In this document: positions 10,600-19,446 of the stretch, one piece after another
Layout of the letters: the number at the start of each line of letters is the position of its first letter
Numbering within the stretch: the first letter of the stretch is position 1
Assembly: GCA_037447655.1 (NCBI GenBank)
Contig: JBBHKE010000328.1
Location: 1 to 42,699, forward strand
Length of the DNA stretch: 42,699 nt
Source: Zygnema cylindricum
Taxonomy: Eukaryota > Streptophyta > Zygnematophyceae > Zygnematales > Zygnemataceae
Direction of reading: 5' to 3'
Made by a program: the position numbers and the translations under genes
The notes under the pieces: generated by a model
What the model was told of the DNA's origin: nothing
Databases searched by the model: none
The model's input: only the letters and a program-made list of their open reading frames with translations

Positions 10600-11773
10600 T
10601 GTTGATATTTGAGTATTTTCTAGGTCTTTATAGAAAAAGAGCAAAGGCAGTCTGTCCCTAACTCCCTTCTTCAAGCCCCCACACTTGTTGTAGTCACTGA
10701 AGGCTTGATAGGGAGCTAGAGCCATGGCTGCCTAAAGCTCATTAGAGAAGACATGGGGTGGATTAGATATATTTACTAAAAGTTAGTTGCCGGACCCATG
10801 AGTTGATCCTGGTACCTGCAGTCCGCCAATTTCACATAGACGTTAGCTCTGACCGTTAGGCTAGGACACATATTACGATATATTAGATTTGGTAAATATA
10901 TAAATCGTTACATGTAGATTAATTCGTTTAACGACAAATAGATGCTTAGTGCATAGATACAGTTTGAATTAGTGCGTAGTACGGTACGCGGACAAAACGG
11001 ATATCGCGCATTTGTTTCGATAGCGAAACAAATACCGCCCGTCGAATTTCAGCGGCTAGGATTATAGCCGGTTTTGATCGGACGGCCACTATAGGCGCCG
11101 CGATCACGGAAAAGGTACTTTTGGCGTTTTACGGTATTTGACATGTCAGATGACACGTGGCATGATAACATTAGATTACGGGGATTCCGGAGATTACAGG
11201 AACTAATCCTGATTTGACACGAGTTGACATTTTGGCCATGTCGTACAATGGCCGTACAGAAAGTACACCGGCACCTGTACTTTTCTGTACGACACAGTAA
11301 TTTGATGGGTGCCGTACTTCAGTAGATAGAGTTTTAAAGAGGGAATAGGACTTAGAAAATTTTGGGTAGATTGCTGCCTCTCCCAGAGAGCACCTTGTAT
11401 AAATGGCAAACTTTGGCCAGCCATAACTATCAATTTACTTCACCATTTTCAGTGATTCTTTTTGCTGCGGACTCAGAGGAGTCCAGGCTACACAGGGGTG
11501 TAGTCGGTCAGAGTTTTTGTCTGCCAAGGTGACTGCATTTATAAGGGAAAGTCAAAGTGGGTGAATGTGTCCAAATCTCATATTCTAACTTTGCATTCTG
11601 TGGTGGAACTGAGCACACTGAAAGTGTTATTTCACAGGGGTGAATCTATATTGGGATTGTGACTGTCAAGGGGTCAGTCATTTGGGTTTATATTAACTTG
11701 GAGTCGGCACTATCTAGATTAGCTTCTTTTGGATCTGCATACTCTGAGGGCCAATTTGGGTCTCAGAGTTTCA
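10600..11773 (+). repeat. Element C 5' LTR
   Basis: 1,174 bp, TGTTGATATTTG to CAGAGTTTCA. A TATAAA at 11398-11403 suggests that U3 ends and R begins near 11425-11430. Upstream of it: palindrome ATTTGTTTCG-N4-CGAAACAAAT (11010-11033), ACACGTGG near 11155, GTAC cluster 11236-11318, and an ATTTGAT-type CCAAT-like stretch. Downstream, in the presumed R/U5: hairpins 11469-11484, 11488-11503 and a decayed one at 11521-11535. The primer site follows immediately. Confidence 0.94.
11398..11403 (+). promoter_or_regulatory. TATA box of element C 5' LTR
   Basis: TATAAA, repeated at the matching place in the 3' LTR (21065-21070) and in element G's LTRs (32122-32128, 37441-37447). The B/E/F-type LTRs have TGTACAAAA instead. 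Its position, upstream of the hairpin row and primer site, fits a Pol II start that makes the genomic RNA; the start site itself is inferred. Confidence 0.6.
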
Positions 11774-11786
11774 GGTTATGGGCCCA
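11774..11786 (+). promoter_or_regulatory. Primer-binding site of element C (half initiator tRNA-Met)
   Basis: GGTTATGGGCCCA directly after the LTR end. It is complementary to the anticodon stem-loop region of eukaryotic initiator tRNA-Met, as in Drosophila copia, where a tRNA fragment is the primer. Perfect copies also occur at 19434-19446 (B, minus), 30030-30042 (F) and 32346-32358 (G); degraded ones at 6939-6951 (A) and 27421-27433 (D). The ATG inside it opens gag. Confidence 0.9.
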
Positions 11787-12878
11787 CCATCTAGGGTGCC
11801 TATGTTTGATGGAACAGGCTTCACGTATTGGGCGTTTACAATGGAGGGATTGCTTTTCGAGAAGCACTTATGGGGAATTGTTGCGGGACAAGTGAGATGT
11901 CCGCCACCTGGCTTTGGAGGAGCTTACTACGGAGAATCATCTGAGACTGCTTAGAATATCATCCGGAGTTCAGATGCAACGGAAGGTGAAGGGAAAAACC
12001 TTTCTGTGGATGGGGAAATAGGGGAGAAGGAAAAAGGGACACCTATGGTGAGGGGAGCTAGGCTCTCAGCTATGGTACCACATGTAGGGATTAAAACTGA
12101 AGAAAATGACAGGAAAATATGGGAATACAAAAACACTATAGCAAAATATCTCATACTTAGATATGTGTCTAAGTCGATAGCTATCACTCTTTTAAGTCTA
12201 ACCAAGTCTTCAGAGATATGGGAAGCACTAACTCAGATTTATAAGAGTGAGACTATTCAGAGGCAGCAATTAGTAAAACAGGAAATAGATGCCTACGTTT
12301 ATAAAGGCGGTAGCATGATAGAGTTTTGCAATGATATTGCTGCGTTATATGTTGAGCTTACTAGTGCGGGATATGTAGAATCCGAGGAGAGTAAGATTAA
12401 TACACTAATTATGAAACTCCCAGATGAGTACGAAAACATAATTTGTCGTATGCAGGCAATGGATGGCTCCTCATGGACTTGGAGCTTTACCATGGGGATA
12501 ATTCTTGTGAGGGAAAGCACTTTGGAGCTTTGTAGGGGAAGGGACAAGGTCAATGCATTTTCAGCTGGTGGTGATTGGCGGAAGCGTGATGAGAGGAACG
12601 GCGGTGACGAGCGGAAACGTGATGAGAGGAACGGTGGTGACGAGCGGAAGCGTGATGAGAGGAACGGTGGTGACGAGCGGAAGCGTGATGAGAGAAAGAA
12701 AGACAAAGGTAAACCTTATCGGAACTTTGGTGGAAAGAGAGGGAGAAGAAAAGAAAGGGGAGCTTTGAAAAAGGGGGTTTGCTTCTTTTGTAGGGAACCG
12801 GGTCATTATATGGAGGAATGCCCTTGTTTGGAAAAACTTAGAAGTTGGAATGTGGATGAGGAGGAAGAAGGGGAATAG
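11778..12878 (+). CDS. gag: Element C gag (one internal TAG)
   Basis: Capsid/nucleocapsid protein that would form the virus-like particle and bind element RNA. The start is placed at the ATG inside the primer site, giving MGPPSRVPMFDGTGF, which all sister elements share. A TAG at 11952-11954 interrupts it; the frame then runs 307 further codons without a break. Visible parts: WEYKNTIAKYLILRY and YVYKGGSMIEFCNDI (capsid region), LIMKLPDEYENI, a tandem 11-residue basic repeat (RKRDERNGGDE, three copies and part of a fourth), and a CCHC zinc knuckle CFFCREPGHYMEEC near 12781-12822. It ends at TAG 12876-12878 in an acidic stretch. The frame is much better kept than gag of A, D, F or G. If the first TAG is not read through, an alternative start would be the ATG at 12006. 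Confidence 0.85.
12579..12695 (+). repeat. 33-bp minisatellite inside C gag
   Basis: Units at 12579-12611, 12612-12644 and 12645-12677 and a partial one at 12678-12695, each coding for an 11-residue Arg/Lys/Asp/Glu-rich segment. Units differ by one or two bases. It sits just before the zinc knuckle, where gag proteins contact RNA. The sister elements lack it. Confidence 0.95.
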
Positions 12879-13562
12879 GAGAAAGAGGATGAAGATATTT
12901 TAGAGCTTCTCCGGATTAGTAGTATGGGGAAGAGAGAAAAGCACACAGTAATTGCACGAAGGCAACAGTGTGCTTTTGGAGGTATAAGGGAAGTAAAGAG
13001 AGAGGAGGTACTTGAGGATGTTGAGGAGTGTAGAGTGTATGACTTAGAAATGAGAAAGTCAGTTCTAGGATCGATAAGTGAAAACGGGAAAGATAAAATT
13101 AATCAGGATAATTTTATAGATAATAGGGAAACACAAAACTGGTCGGAAAGGGAGACTTCAACGGATTCCGAGGAAAGGGGAGAAGTGAAACTCGAAGAGG
13201 TTTTAAAGGATAGGGGAGAAGAGAAATATTTGATTAAAGGTTTAGGGGAGAAGAAATATTTATTGGGAATTAAATTAGAAAGTAATAGTGGAAAGAATTC
13301 CATGGGAGAGAGTGAGGGAAGTTCAGAAAATGGGGTAATTATCATGGATAAAAATATGAGTACGAAAGGTGTAGATCTTATGAGGAACTTAGTGGGGACT
13401 AGTGTTTTTTGGGAATATTTGGGGGTGGATGAATTTGACATCACTACTTGGTGTGATGTCACTTGTGAAGATGTGCCTGTAAAAGGGTTATCATCCGGAT
13501 ATGTGTTGCAGGTTGGGGATGGGGCTGACTGTTGGAAATGCAAAGGGGAAAGTAGATTCTGA
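12879..13562 (+). CDS. Element C condensed pol remnant (same frame as gag)
   Basis: Continues in the gag frame after the TAG at 12876-12878 and stays open for 227 codons to TGA 13560-13562; the first ATG is 12924. It reads as fragments of the relatives' pol joined in frame: ARRQQCAFGG (just before the protease), CRVYDLEMRKSV (integrase C-terminal end), an acidic linker with SERETSTDSEE, GEKKYLLGIKLES (after the RT active site), ENGVIIMDKNMS, DITTWCDVTCEDVPV and SSGYVLQVGDGADCW (RNase H). DSGAS, the integrase DDE residues and YVDD are all absent. No known enzyme activity is expected. Whether it is translated as a gag fusion through the TAG or separately is unknown. Confidence 0.75.
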   Translation, partial: EKEDEDILELLRISSMGKREKHTVIARRQQCAFGGIREVKREEVLEDVEECRVYDLEMRKSVLGSISENGKDKINQDNFIDNRETQNWSERETSTDSEERGEVKLEEVLKDRGEEKYLIKGLGEKKYLLGIKLESNSGKNSMGESEGSSENGVIIMDKNMSTKGVDLMRNLVGTSVFWEYLGVDEFDITTWCDVTCEDVPVKGLSSGYVLQVGDGADCWKCKGESRF

Positions 13563-13811
13563 TTGGATGAAAACGTGAGGAGGTGGATAAAATATTTGAT
13601 CGGATTTATGATAAGTGAGGTGCTAAATGAAATGTGTGATGCAATTTTTTTTTCACTTCATCTAATGCATTGTTTTAAATACGGCAATATTTTTCTTAAG
13701 TTTTATAAAAGGAAAAGAAAAAGGAAAAGAAAAAAAAAAGGAAATTGGGGAAGGAGTGTTTGTTTATTTGTTTGTAAGAGTTGAAAAAAGTAGACTAGAA
13801 AATAAGGGGAG
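13563..13811 (+). other. Element C 3' untranslated stretch with purine runs and polypurine tract
   Basis: Non-coding. A purine-rich run of A and G (about 13707-13757) precedes the conserved polypurine tract AAAATAAGGGGAG at 13799-13811, which abuts the 3' LTR. The extra purine run could act as a second priming tract; that is inference. Confidence 0.7.
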
Positions 13812-14044
13812 TGTTGATATTTGAGTATTTTCTAGGTCTTTATAGAAAAAGAGCAAAGGCAGTCTGTCCCTAACTCCCTTCTCCAAGCCCCCACACTTGT
13901 TGTAGTCACTGAAGGCTTGATAGGGAGCTAGAGCCATGGCTGCCTAAAGCTCATTAGAGAAGACATGGGGTGGATTAGATATATTTACTAAAAGTTAGTT
14001 GTCGGACCCAAGAGTTGATCCTGGTACCTGCAGTCCGCCAATTT
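13812..14044 (+). repeat. Element C 3' LTR, segment 1 of 2
   Basis: First 233 bp of the C 3' LTR, almost identical to 10600-10832. It is interrupted by element B; the last five bases, AATTT (14040-14044), are the left TSD copy of B. Confidence 0.95.
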
Positions 14045-15093
14045 TGAAACTCTGAGACCTCCATAAGTCCTCAGAGTGGACAGCTTCCAAGAAGCCTCTA
14101 GGATAATCCTGACCCCTTTGTGTTTAAGCAAAAATAACTGCCACCCCGGCAGACAAAAACTCTGACCAACTTCACCCCTGTGAAGACAAGACTCCCCTGA
14201 GTCGATAGCAAAAAGAATCTCTGAATTTGCTCCCCTGAGCAGTAAGTTATGGAGGGTCAAAGTTGACCTTTTGTACAGAAGCTCTCTGGGAGAGGGGGTC
14301 CTATCTTCTAATTTTTCTAAGTCCTATCTCTCTCACAGACTCTATCTACTGATGTACGGAACCAATCAGAATTGAGTTTCGTACGTAAAAGTACAACTGC
14401 CGGTGTACTTTATGTACGGACATTGTACGACATGGCCAAAATGTCGACACATGTCAAATCCGGATTTGGTGCCATAATCTCCGGAGTTTCCACAATCCAA
14501 CGGAATTTTGCCACGTGTCATCCGATGTGGCGATGGCCACAAACTGCCGAAATCTTCCTCCGCGATCTCGGCGCTAATCCCGGCCGTCAGATTAAATTCG
14601 GCTTTAATCGTAGCCGTAATAAATACATGCGCGGTATTTGTTTCATTTACGAAACAAATGCGCGGTACTAATTTATGTCCGTACCGTAAGTCGTACATTA
14701 CATATTACTGGATCTATGTATCCCGTAATTAATTCTAGTTAAATGATTTATCGCTTGTATACATATCTAAATTATTATCAAACTATATGCTAGGTAACAT
14801 TATCGCTAGATGAAACGGCTAAGGCTACCGGCTACTTCGTGCCTGCCGGCCGGCAGGTACAAGGATCAAATCCTGCCGCCGGCACATACATTTTAATTAA
14901 ATATATAAACCCTAATATAAAATTCCCGTAAACCTCAGGATAGCCAAGGTAGCCATGGCTCTAGCTTCCTCTCCAATTTCTCAGTGACTGCGACAAGTTT
15001 GAGAGTTGGAGAGAGAAGTTAGAGATAGACTGCCTCGACTTCTATATTTCTTTTCAGACCTAGAAAATACTAATAAAACCATTAGTTTCTACA
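14045..15093 (-). repeat. Element B 3' LTR
   Basis: 1,049 bp, TGAAACTCTGAGACC to AGTTTCTACA on the plus strand. It contains all four leader hairpins in minus orientation with complete stems, and a 16-bp perfect palindrome CCTGCCGGCCGGCAGG at 14842-14857 inside the tRNA-like module. Confidence 0.95.
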
Positions 15094-15106
15094 CTCCCCT
15101 TATTTT

Positions 15107-16670
15107 CTAGTCAATCTTTAATTTCAGACCACACTTCTCCCTGCAAAAAATTAGTTTAGGGGAAGGCACAGGTTTGGTCATCATATCTGCTACCATCTCA
15201 CTATCTGGTCTGTACTCTAAACTGATTATTTTGTTTTCTACTTTCTCTCTAACAAAGCTGAGTCTGATGTCCATGTGTTTGGCTTTAAAATGGTGTTTAG
15301 GATTGGCAGAAATAGCGATTGCTGCCTGATTATCACAAAATATTTTCTGCACACCACTCTTAAGGTGACCAAGCTCACCAAGCAAAGACTTGACCCACAT
15401 CAATTCTTTTACAGCAGAGCAAGAGGCCATATACTCAGCCTCCATGGTGGACTGAGCAATAACCTTTTGCTGTTTGCTACTCCAACAGCAAGCCCCATCA
15501 CCCACATATAATACATATCCAGAAGTACATCTCCTCATCGGAGCATCACCATAACTGGCATCACTCCAAGTAGTGATGTCAGTATTCTCCCCACCCAAAT
15601 GCAACCATAGATCTCTAGTTCCTACCAAGTATCTAAGGACTCTCTTAGCTGCCTCCCAATCCTTCTTAGTGGGAGCATTTAGACTTCTACTCAGCACTCC
15701 TACAGCTGCAGCTAAATCCGGCCGGGTACAATTCATAAAATAGATTAGACTTCCCACTACTTGCCTGTAAGGAATAGTCTGCATGAACTTCTGTTCTTCA
15801 GGAGATAATTCCTCGTCTAAGACTATGACTCCTTCTTCCTCACTCCCCTCACTTCCCTTCTTCAATTCCATTGGAGTTGTACAACTATTAGCTTTATCCA
15901 TTTGAAATTTTTCAAGCATGTTCCCTATTGCTTCCTTTTGAGTCAATCTTATAATTTTTCTTTTTCGGTCTCTCTCTACTTGAATTCCCAAAATATATTT
16001 TGCTTCCCCCATATCCTTCATTTCAAATCTCCCCTTAAGATCGGTTTTTCAGTTTATTAATTTTTTCCATTGATTTACTTAAAACAAGCAAATCATCAAC
16101 ATAAATTGCAATAAATATAAAACCTTCCTCATCTTCGAAAACATAGATTGAGTGATATGAGCTGATCCGAATATATCCTAGACCGGTAAGAAACTCATCA
16201 AGCTTCTTATTCCACTGTCGGGGCGCCTGTTTCAAACCATAAAGAGATTTAATCAGCCGGCATACCTTACTCTCCTCTCCTTCTTCCACAAACCCTTCGG
16301 GTTGTCGCATGAAGATCTCCTCTTCTAATTCTCCATGCAAAAAGGCTGTTTTGATGTCCATCTGGTGCACTTCCATGTCTTCCGCCGCTGCTAAACTGAG
16401 AAGTATGCGGACGGAGGGAAATCTGACCACCGGGGCAAAGGTTTCCTCGTAGTCAATTCCTTCCTTTTGTGTAAATCCCTTTGCCACTAATCTGGCCTTG
16501 TAGCGCTCGATTGTGTTATCTGGGTTCAGTTTTAGTTTGAAAACCCACTTACAACCGATTGGTTTTCGGTTAGGTGGACAGTCCACCAGCTCCCAAGTAT
16601 CGGCTGCCATGATTGAAGCCATCTCCTCATTGATGGCTGTCTTCCACCGGTTTCTTTCTGGACAAGTCAT
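15107..16670 (-). pseudogene. Element B reverse transcriptase and RNase H (one frameshift)
   Basis: RT 16035-16670: MTCPERNRWKTAI, GCKWVFKLKLNP, YKARLVAKGFTQ, MEVHQMDIKTAFLHG, SLYGLKQAPRQWNKK and the intact catalytic YVDD (near 16090-16101). An extra A in an A run near 16046-16050 then shifts the frame. 15107-16021 continues with MKDMGEAKYILGIQ, VVGSLIYFMNC, DLWLHLGG, and RNase H with WSDASYGD, EAEYMA and CDNQAA, ending MMTKPVPSPKL and GLKLKID. The catalytic residues of both enzymes are present, so only the single-base insertion and the upstream stops stand between this copy and an open frame. It ends 13 bp from the LTR. Confidence 0.95.
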
Positions 16671-17000
16671 CGCCTCTCGATAAGTTTGAGGTTCATCTTG
16701 ATGAGATAGTTTAGTTACCTTGTTATTAACCTGTTTTTCTTGCAGTCTTTTGCTACTTCTCCTCCCTCCCTCAAAATCTGAGGCCGGAATAGATGGTTCT
16801 CATGGATTCTTTCGAACAAACTCGGCTTCTCCCCTATCCCTTGATTCCGAATCAATTTCCACCACGTCTTCCGCTTCGAGTAGAGTTGTCACTGGAGTTT
16901 CCACAGCCGAGTCCTTTTCGGTCTGATTTGTTCCTGCAAGAATGTCATCGTCTCTAAAACCTGGATAGTTAGGAAGCTCAAAGTCATCAGTATTTTCTTA
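16671..17000 (-). pseudogene. Element B integrase-RT linker with stops
   Basis: Acidic, low-conservation linker: ENTDDFELPNYPGF, VVEIDSESRDRG, IPASDFEGGRRS. It is opened by a TAA at 16998-17000 that ends the upstream frame, and a second in-frame stop (TGA) lies near 16800. Sister copies F and D have sense codons at both places, so these are mutations in this copy. Confidence 0.85.
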
Positions 17001-19022
17001 CTCAAATCTGATTTTTACTGACTTTGTATATTTGAAGGGATCCACAGACTTTCCTTCATCCATAACTACTAGATGCTTTACTAAGATTATATCTTCTCTT
17101 TTTAGATCATAAACTCTATATCCTTTAACATCCTCATCATATCCTAATGAGTATCCTGGTTTTCCTTTAGGATCTAGCTTCCAATTGGACCGATCAGTAT
17201 CTAGACTGAATACTTGACAGCCGAAAACCTTTAAATGAGATAAGTCTGGTTTCCGGCCTGTCCATCTCTCATAAGGTGTTTGATCTTTTATAGCTGAAGT
17301 AAGAACTTTATTTTTGAGGTAATTAGCACAGTTCATTGCTTCTGCCCAAAACCTTTTTCCTATCTTCTTATCCGACAACATACTTCTAGCACTATCACTT
17401 AGTGTTCTATTTAACCTTTCAGCTACCCCATTCTGTTCAGGATTTTCTGGCACTGTCTTTTGGTGTTGAACCCCATCTTCCCTCAAAAAATCCTCAAACT
17501 GGTTAGAAGTATACTCTCCACCATTGTCACTCCTTACTCTCTTGATTGGAGTTTCATGGAGTTTTTCGCTCCATGCTTTATATTGTCTAAAACAGTCCTC
17601 AACCTCTGACTTGTTTTTCAAAAAATATACTCGGGAATACCGAGACCAATCATCAGTTATAGTCATCATAAATCTCTTCCCCCCCGGTGAGGGCACTCTA
17701 GCCGGTCCCCAAATATCTGTGTGTACTAGATCTAGAAGTTTTTCTCCCTTGTAGGTGGCTGTTTTTGGAAAGGGTAATCTGTGTGCTTTACCTTGAGCAC
17801 ACCCACTACAATCACTTATATCATCACTCTCACTGAACTGAATCCCTTCCACCACTCCCATCTTTTTCATCTCTCTTAACTTATCTAGATTCACATGCCC
17901 AAGCCTCTTATGCCACATCATAATATCATGAAAACCAGCATAATAAAGTTTCTTCGTTTCATTACTTAAGATCAGCCTAAACATCCCATGGCTACCTTTC
18001 TCAGCAATGAAATAGACATCCTCCTCAAAACTAGCAGTAAAGACTCCTTCCCTAGTGCTAGTGAAAAAACCCTTATCATCTAATACTGATGTAGAGATAA
18101 GGTTTTTGTTCAGCTCCGGAATAAACAATACATCGGAGAATGTTAATATGGATGTCTTTCCTTCTACTAACACTTTCAGATCTACCGATCCTACAAGAGT
18201 AGTGGTGACTATCCTCCCATCCCCGTACTCTATCTCTACGGTGGGAATCTTTCTTATCTTAGTGAACAGGTGTCTATCCTTACACATGTGCATTGAGGCA
18301 CCTGAATCTATAATCCAGCCTGCTTCACCTTTCAATCCACCGTAAGCACATTTCTGCCTTCGTGGAATTTCAACCTCAGTTTTCGCCTCCAACTCCTCAT
18401 CCAAAAAGAGCTCATCGTCCTCGTCCTTGGATTCCGCCTCAAGTACCTGTGTGACAAGGGCCTTTTTCTTTCCTCTCGGGGTACCACCGGTCTGCCCCTC
18501 CTTTAACCGAAGCTCGGTTAGCTTGGTGCACTCTGCCATATAGTGCCCCGGTTTCTTACAAAAATGACATAAACCTTTGGGAGCCCTTGGTTCCAACTCG
18601 CCAACCTGTTTTTTCTGCTCCCTACCCCCATAGTTTCCGACTGGTTTCCGGGAATCCTTGTTCCTCCAATCGGTCGCTGTTGCCAAGGCTTTGCCACTCT
18701 TTCCTCCTCTTCGGATCTCAATCGTATTCTCTCGAACGAGAATCATCCCTACCACTGAGTTCCATATCCACCTTGAGTTCGGCAAGTCCTGCACACGGTT
18801 GACTATGTTCTCGAACTCATCAGGTAACTTCATTAGTAAACAGTTAACTTTTTCTTTTTCACTAAAAACTTTACCCGCACTCTCTAGCTCCATGAAGAGT
18901 GTAGCAAGCTCATTGCAAAAATCCAACATATTTCCCCCTTTGTATACATACTCCTTAACTTTCTGATCACCCAACTGTTGTTGCTGAATCGTACCACTTC
19001 GGTACATCTCTATGAGAGCCAT
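16998..19022 (-). CDS. Element B gag C-terminal part, protease and integrase (open, 674 codons)
   Basis: Longest open frame of the window. In order: gag capsid end (YVYKGGNMLDFCNELATL, LLMKLPDEFENIVNRV); CCHC zinc knuckle CHFCKKPGHYMAEC near residues 150-165; acidic spacer; protease with IDSGASMHMC near residue 235; integrase zinc domain (MWHKRLGHVN ... DCSGCAQGKAHR) near residues 365-415; integrase core with the three acidic sites in HTDIWGPA, SDNGGEYTS and PEQNGVAER; then the C-terminal domain up to VYDLKREDIILVKHL. All catalytic residues are present. The frame is in register with the gag N-terminal part across the TAG at 19047-19049. It ends early at TAA 16998-17000, where relatives read on into RT. 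Confidence 0.95.
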   Translation of the reverse strand: MALIEMYRSGTIQQQQLGDQKVKEYVYKGGNMLDFCNELATLFMELESAGKVFSEKEKVNCLLMKLPDEFENIVNRVQDLPNSRWIWNSVVGMILVRENTIEIRRGGKSGKALATATDWRNKDSRKPVGNYGGREQKKQVGELEPRAPKGLCHFCKKPGHYMAECTKLTELRLKEGQTGGTPRGKKKALVTQVLEAESKDEDDELFLDEELEAKTEVEIPRRQKCAYGGLKGEAGWIIDSGASMHMCKDRHLFTKIRKIPTVEIEYGDGRIVTTTLVGSVDLKVLVEGKTSILTFSDVLFIPELNKNLISTSVLDDKGFFTSTREGVFTASFEEDVYFIAEKGSHGMFRLILSNETKKLYYAGFHDIMMWHKRLGHVNLDKLREMKKMGVVEGIQFSESDDISDCSGCAQGKAHRLPFPKTATYKGEKLLDLVHTDIWGPARVPSPGGKRFMMTITDDWSRYSRVYFLKNKSEVEDCFRQYKAWSEKLHETPIKRVRSDNGGEYTSNQFEDFLREDGVQHQKTVPENPEQNGVAERLNRTLSDSARSMLSDKKIGKRFWAEAMNCANYLKNKVLTSAIKDQTPYERWTGRKPDLSHLKVFGCQVFSLDTDRSNWKLDPKGKPGYSLGYDEDVKGYRVYDLKREDIILVKHLVVMDEGKSVDPFKYTKSVKIRFE

Positions 19023-19046
19023 CCAAAGATCGGATGCCCTCTCTAC

Positions 19047-19442
19047 CTACAAATGAGGACATGCAAGTCCTTGAGTGAGATGGCGTAGGATGAAGTGTTT
19101 TGCCGCCATATTGTTGAAGTCCCAGGTTTCAGTATCATTCTCCTCGTTCCTCGGAATAGGTGACATGAATGCTAAACCAGTTGCTATTGGTGTGGTCGCC
19201 TCCTTCTCCTTTCCTTTGTCCACCACCTCTCCTTCCTTTCTTTCCTCCGTTGAAGGTGAATCCTCTTTCCTGGTGAATCTGCTTCCTTTAAACCCTAGAG
19301 GAATTCCAAGACTTGATGGACGTCCCAATCGTCCACTCACTATCCCCCAAAACCTTTTTTCGCATAGAGCTCCTATCATCATACTTTCCCAGTATATGAA
19401 GCCAGTTCCATTAAAGATTGGTACCCTAGAGGGTGGGCCCAT
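19047..19442 (-). pseudogene. gag: Element B gag N-terminal part, ended by TAG
   Basis: From the ATG in the primer site (19440-19442): MGPPSRVPIFNGTGFIYWES, CEKRFWGIVSGR, a variable Glu/Lys-rich part, then MSPIPRNEENDTETWDFNN and FILRHLTQGLACPHL. It stops at TAG 19047-19049, where relatives have AAG, and the same frame continues in the 16998-19022 frame. A further in-frame ATG lies upstream in the LTR at 19464-19466 (MEVSEFQV), so the frame begins inside U5. The single nonsense change is the only defect in gag. Confidence 0.92.
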
Positions 19443-19446
19443 AACC
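19434..19446 (-). promoter_or_regulatory. Primer-binding site of element B
   Basis: Perfect GGTTATGGGCCCA on the minus strand, directly next to the LTR end at 19447; it also encodes the start of gag. Confidence 0.92.

Noticed and set aside
12579-12695. CRISPR-like short repeats
   Set aside because: Units are directly adjacent with no spacers, and in frame with gag; a coding minisatellite.
12299-12806. Antisense and shifted frames with serine/arginine-rich repeats opposite C gag
   Set aside because: They are shadows of the 33-bp repeat and of the gag frame on the other strand.
13707-13757. Purine run as the true polypurine tract of element C
   Set aside because: The conserved AAAATAAGGGGAG at 13799-13811 lies exactly at the LTR edge as in the other elements; the longer run is at best an accessory tract.
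14366-14698. A 110-codon frame repeated nearly identically at 19768-20100
   Set aside because: Both copies lie at the same place in the two LTRs of element B; the identity comes from LTR duplication, and other families break the frame.
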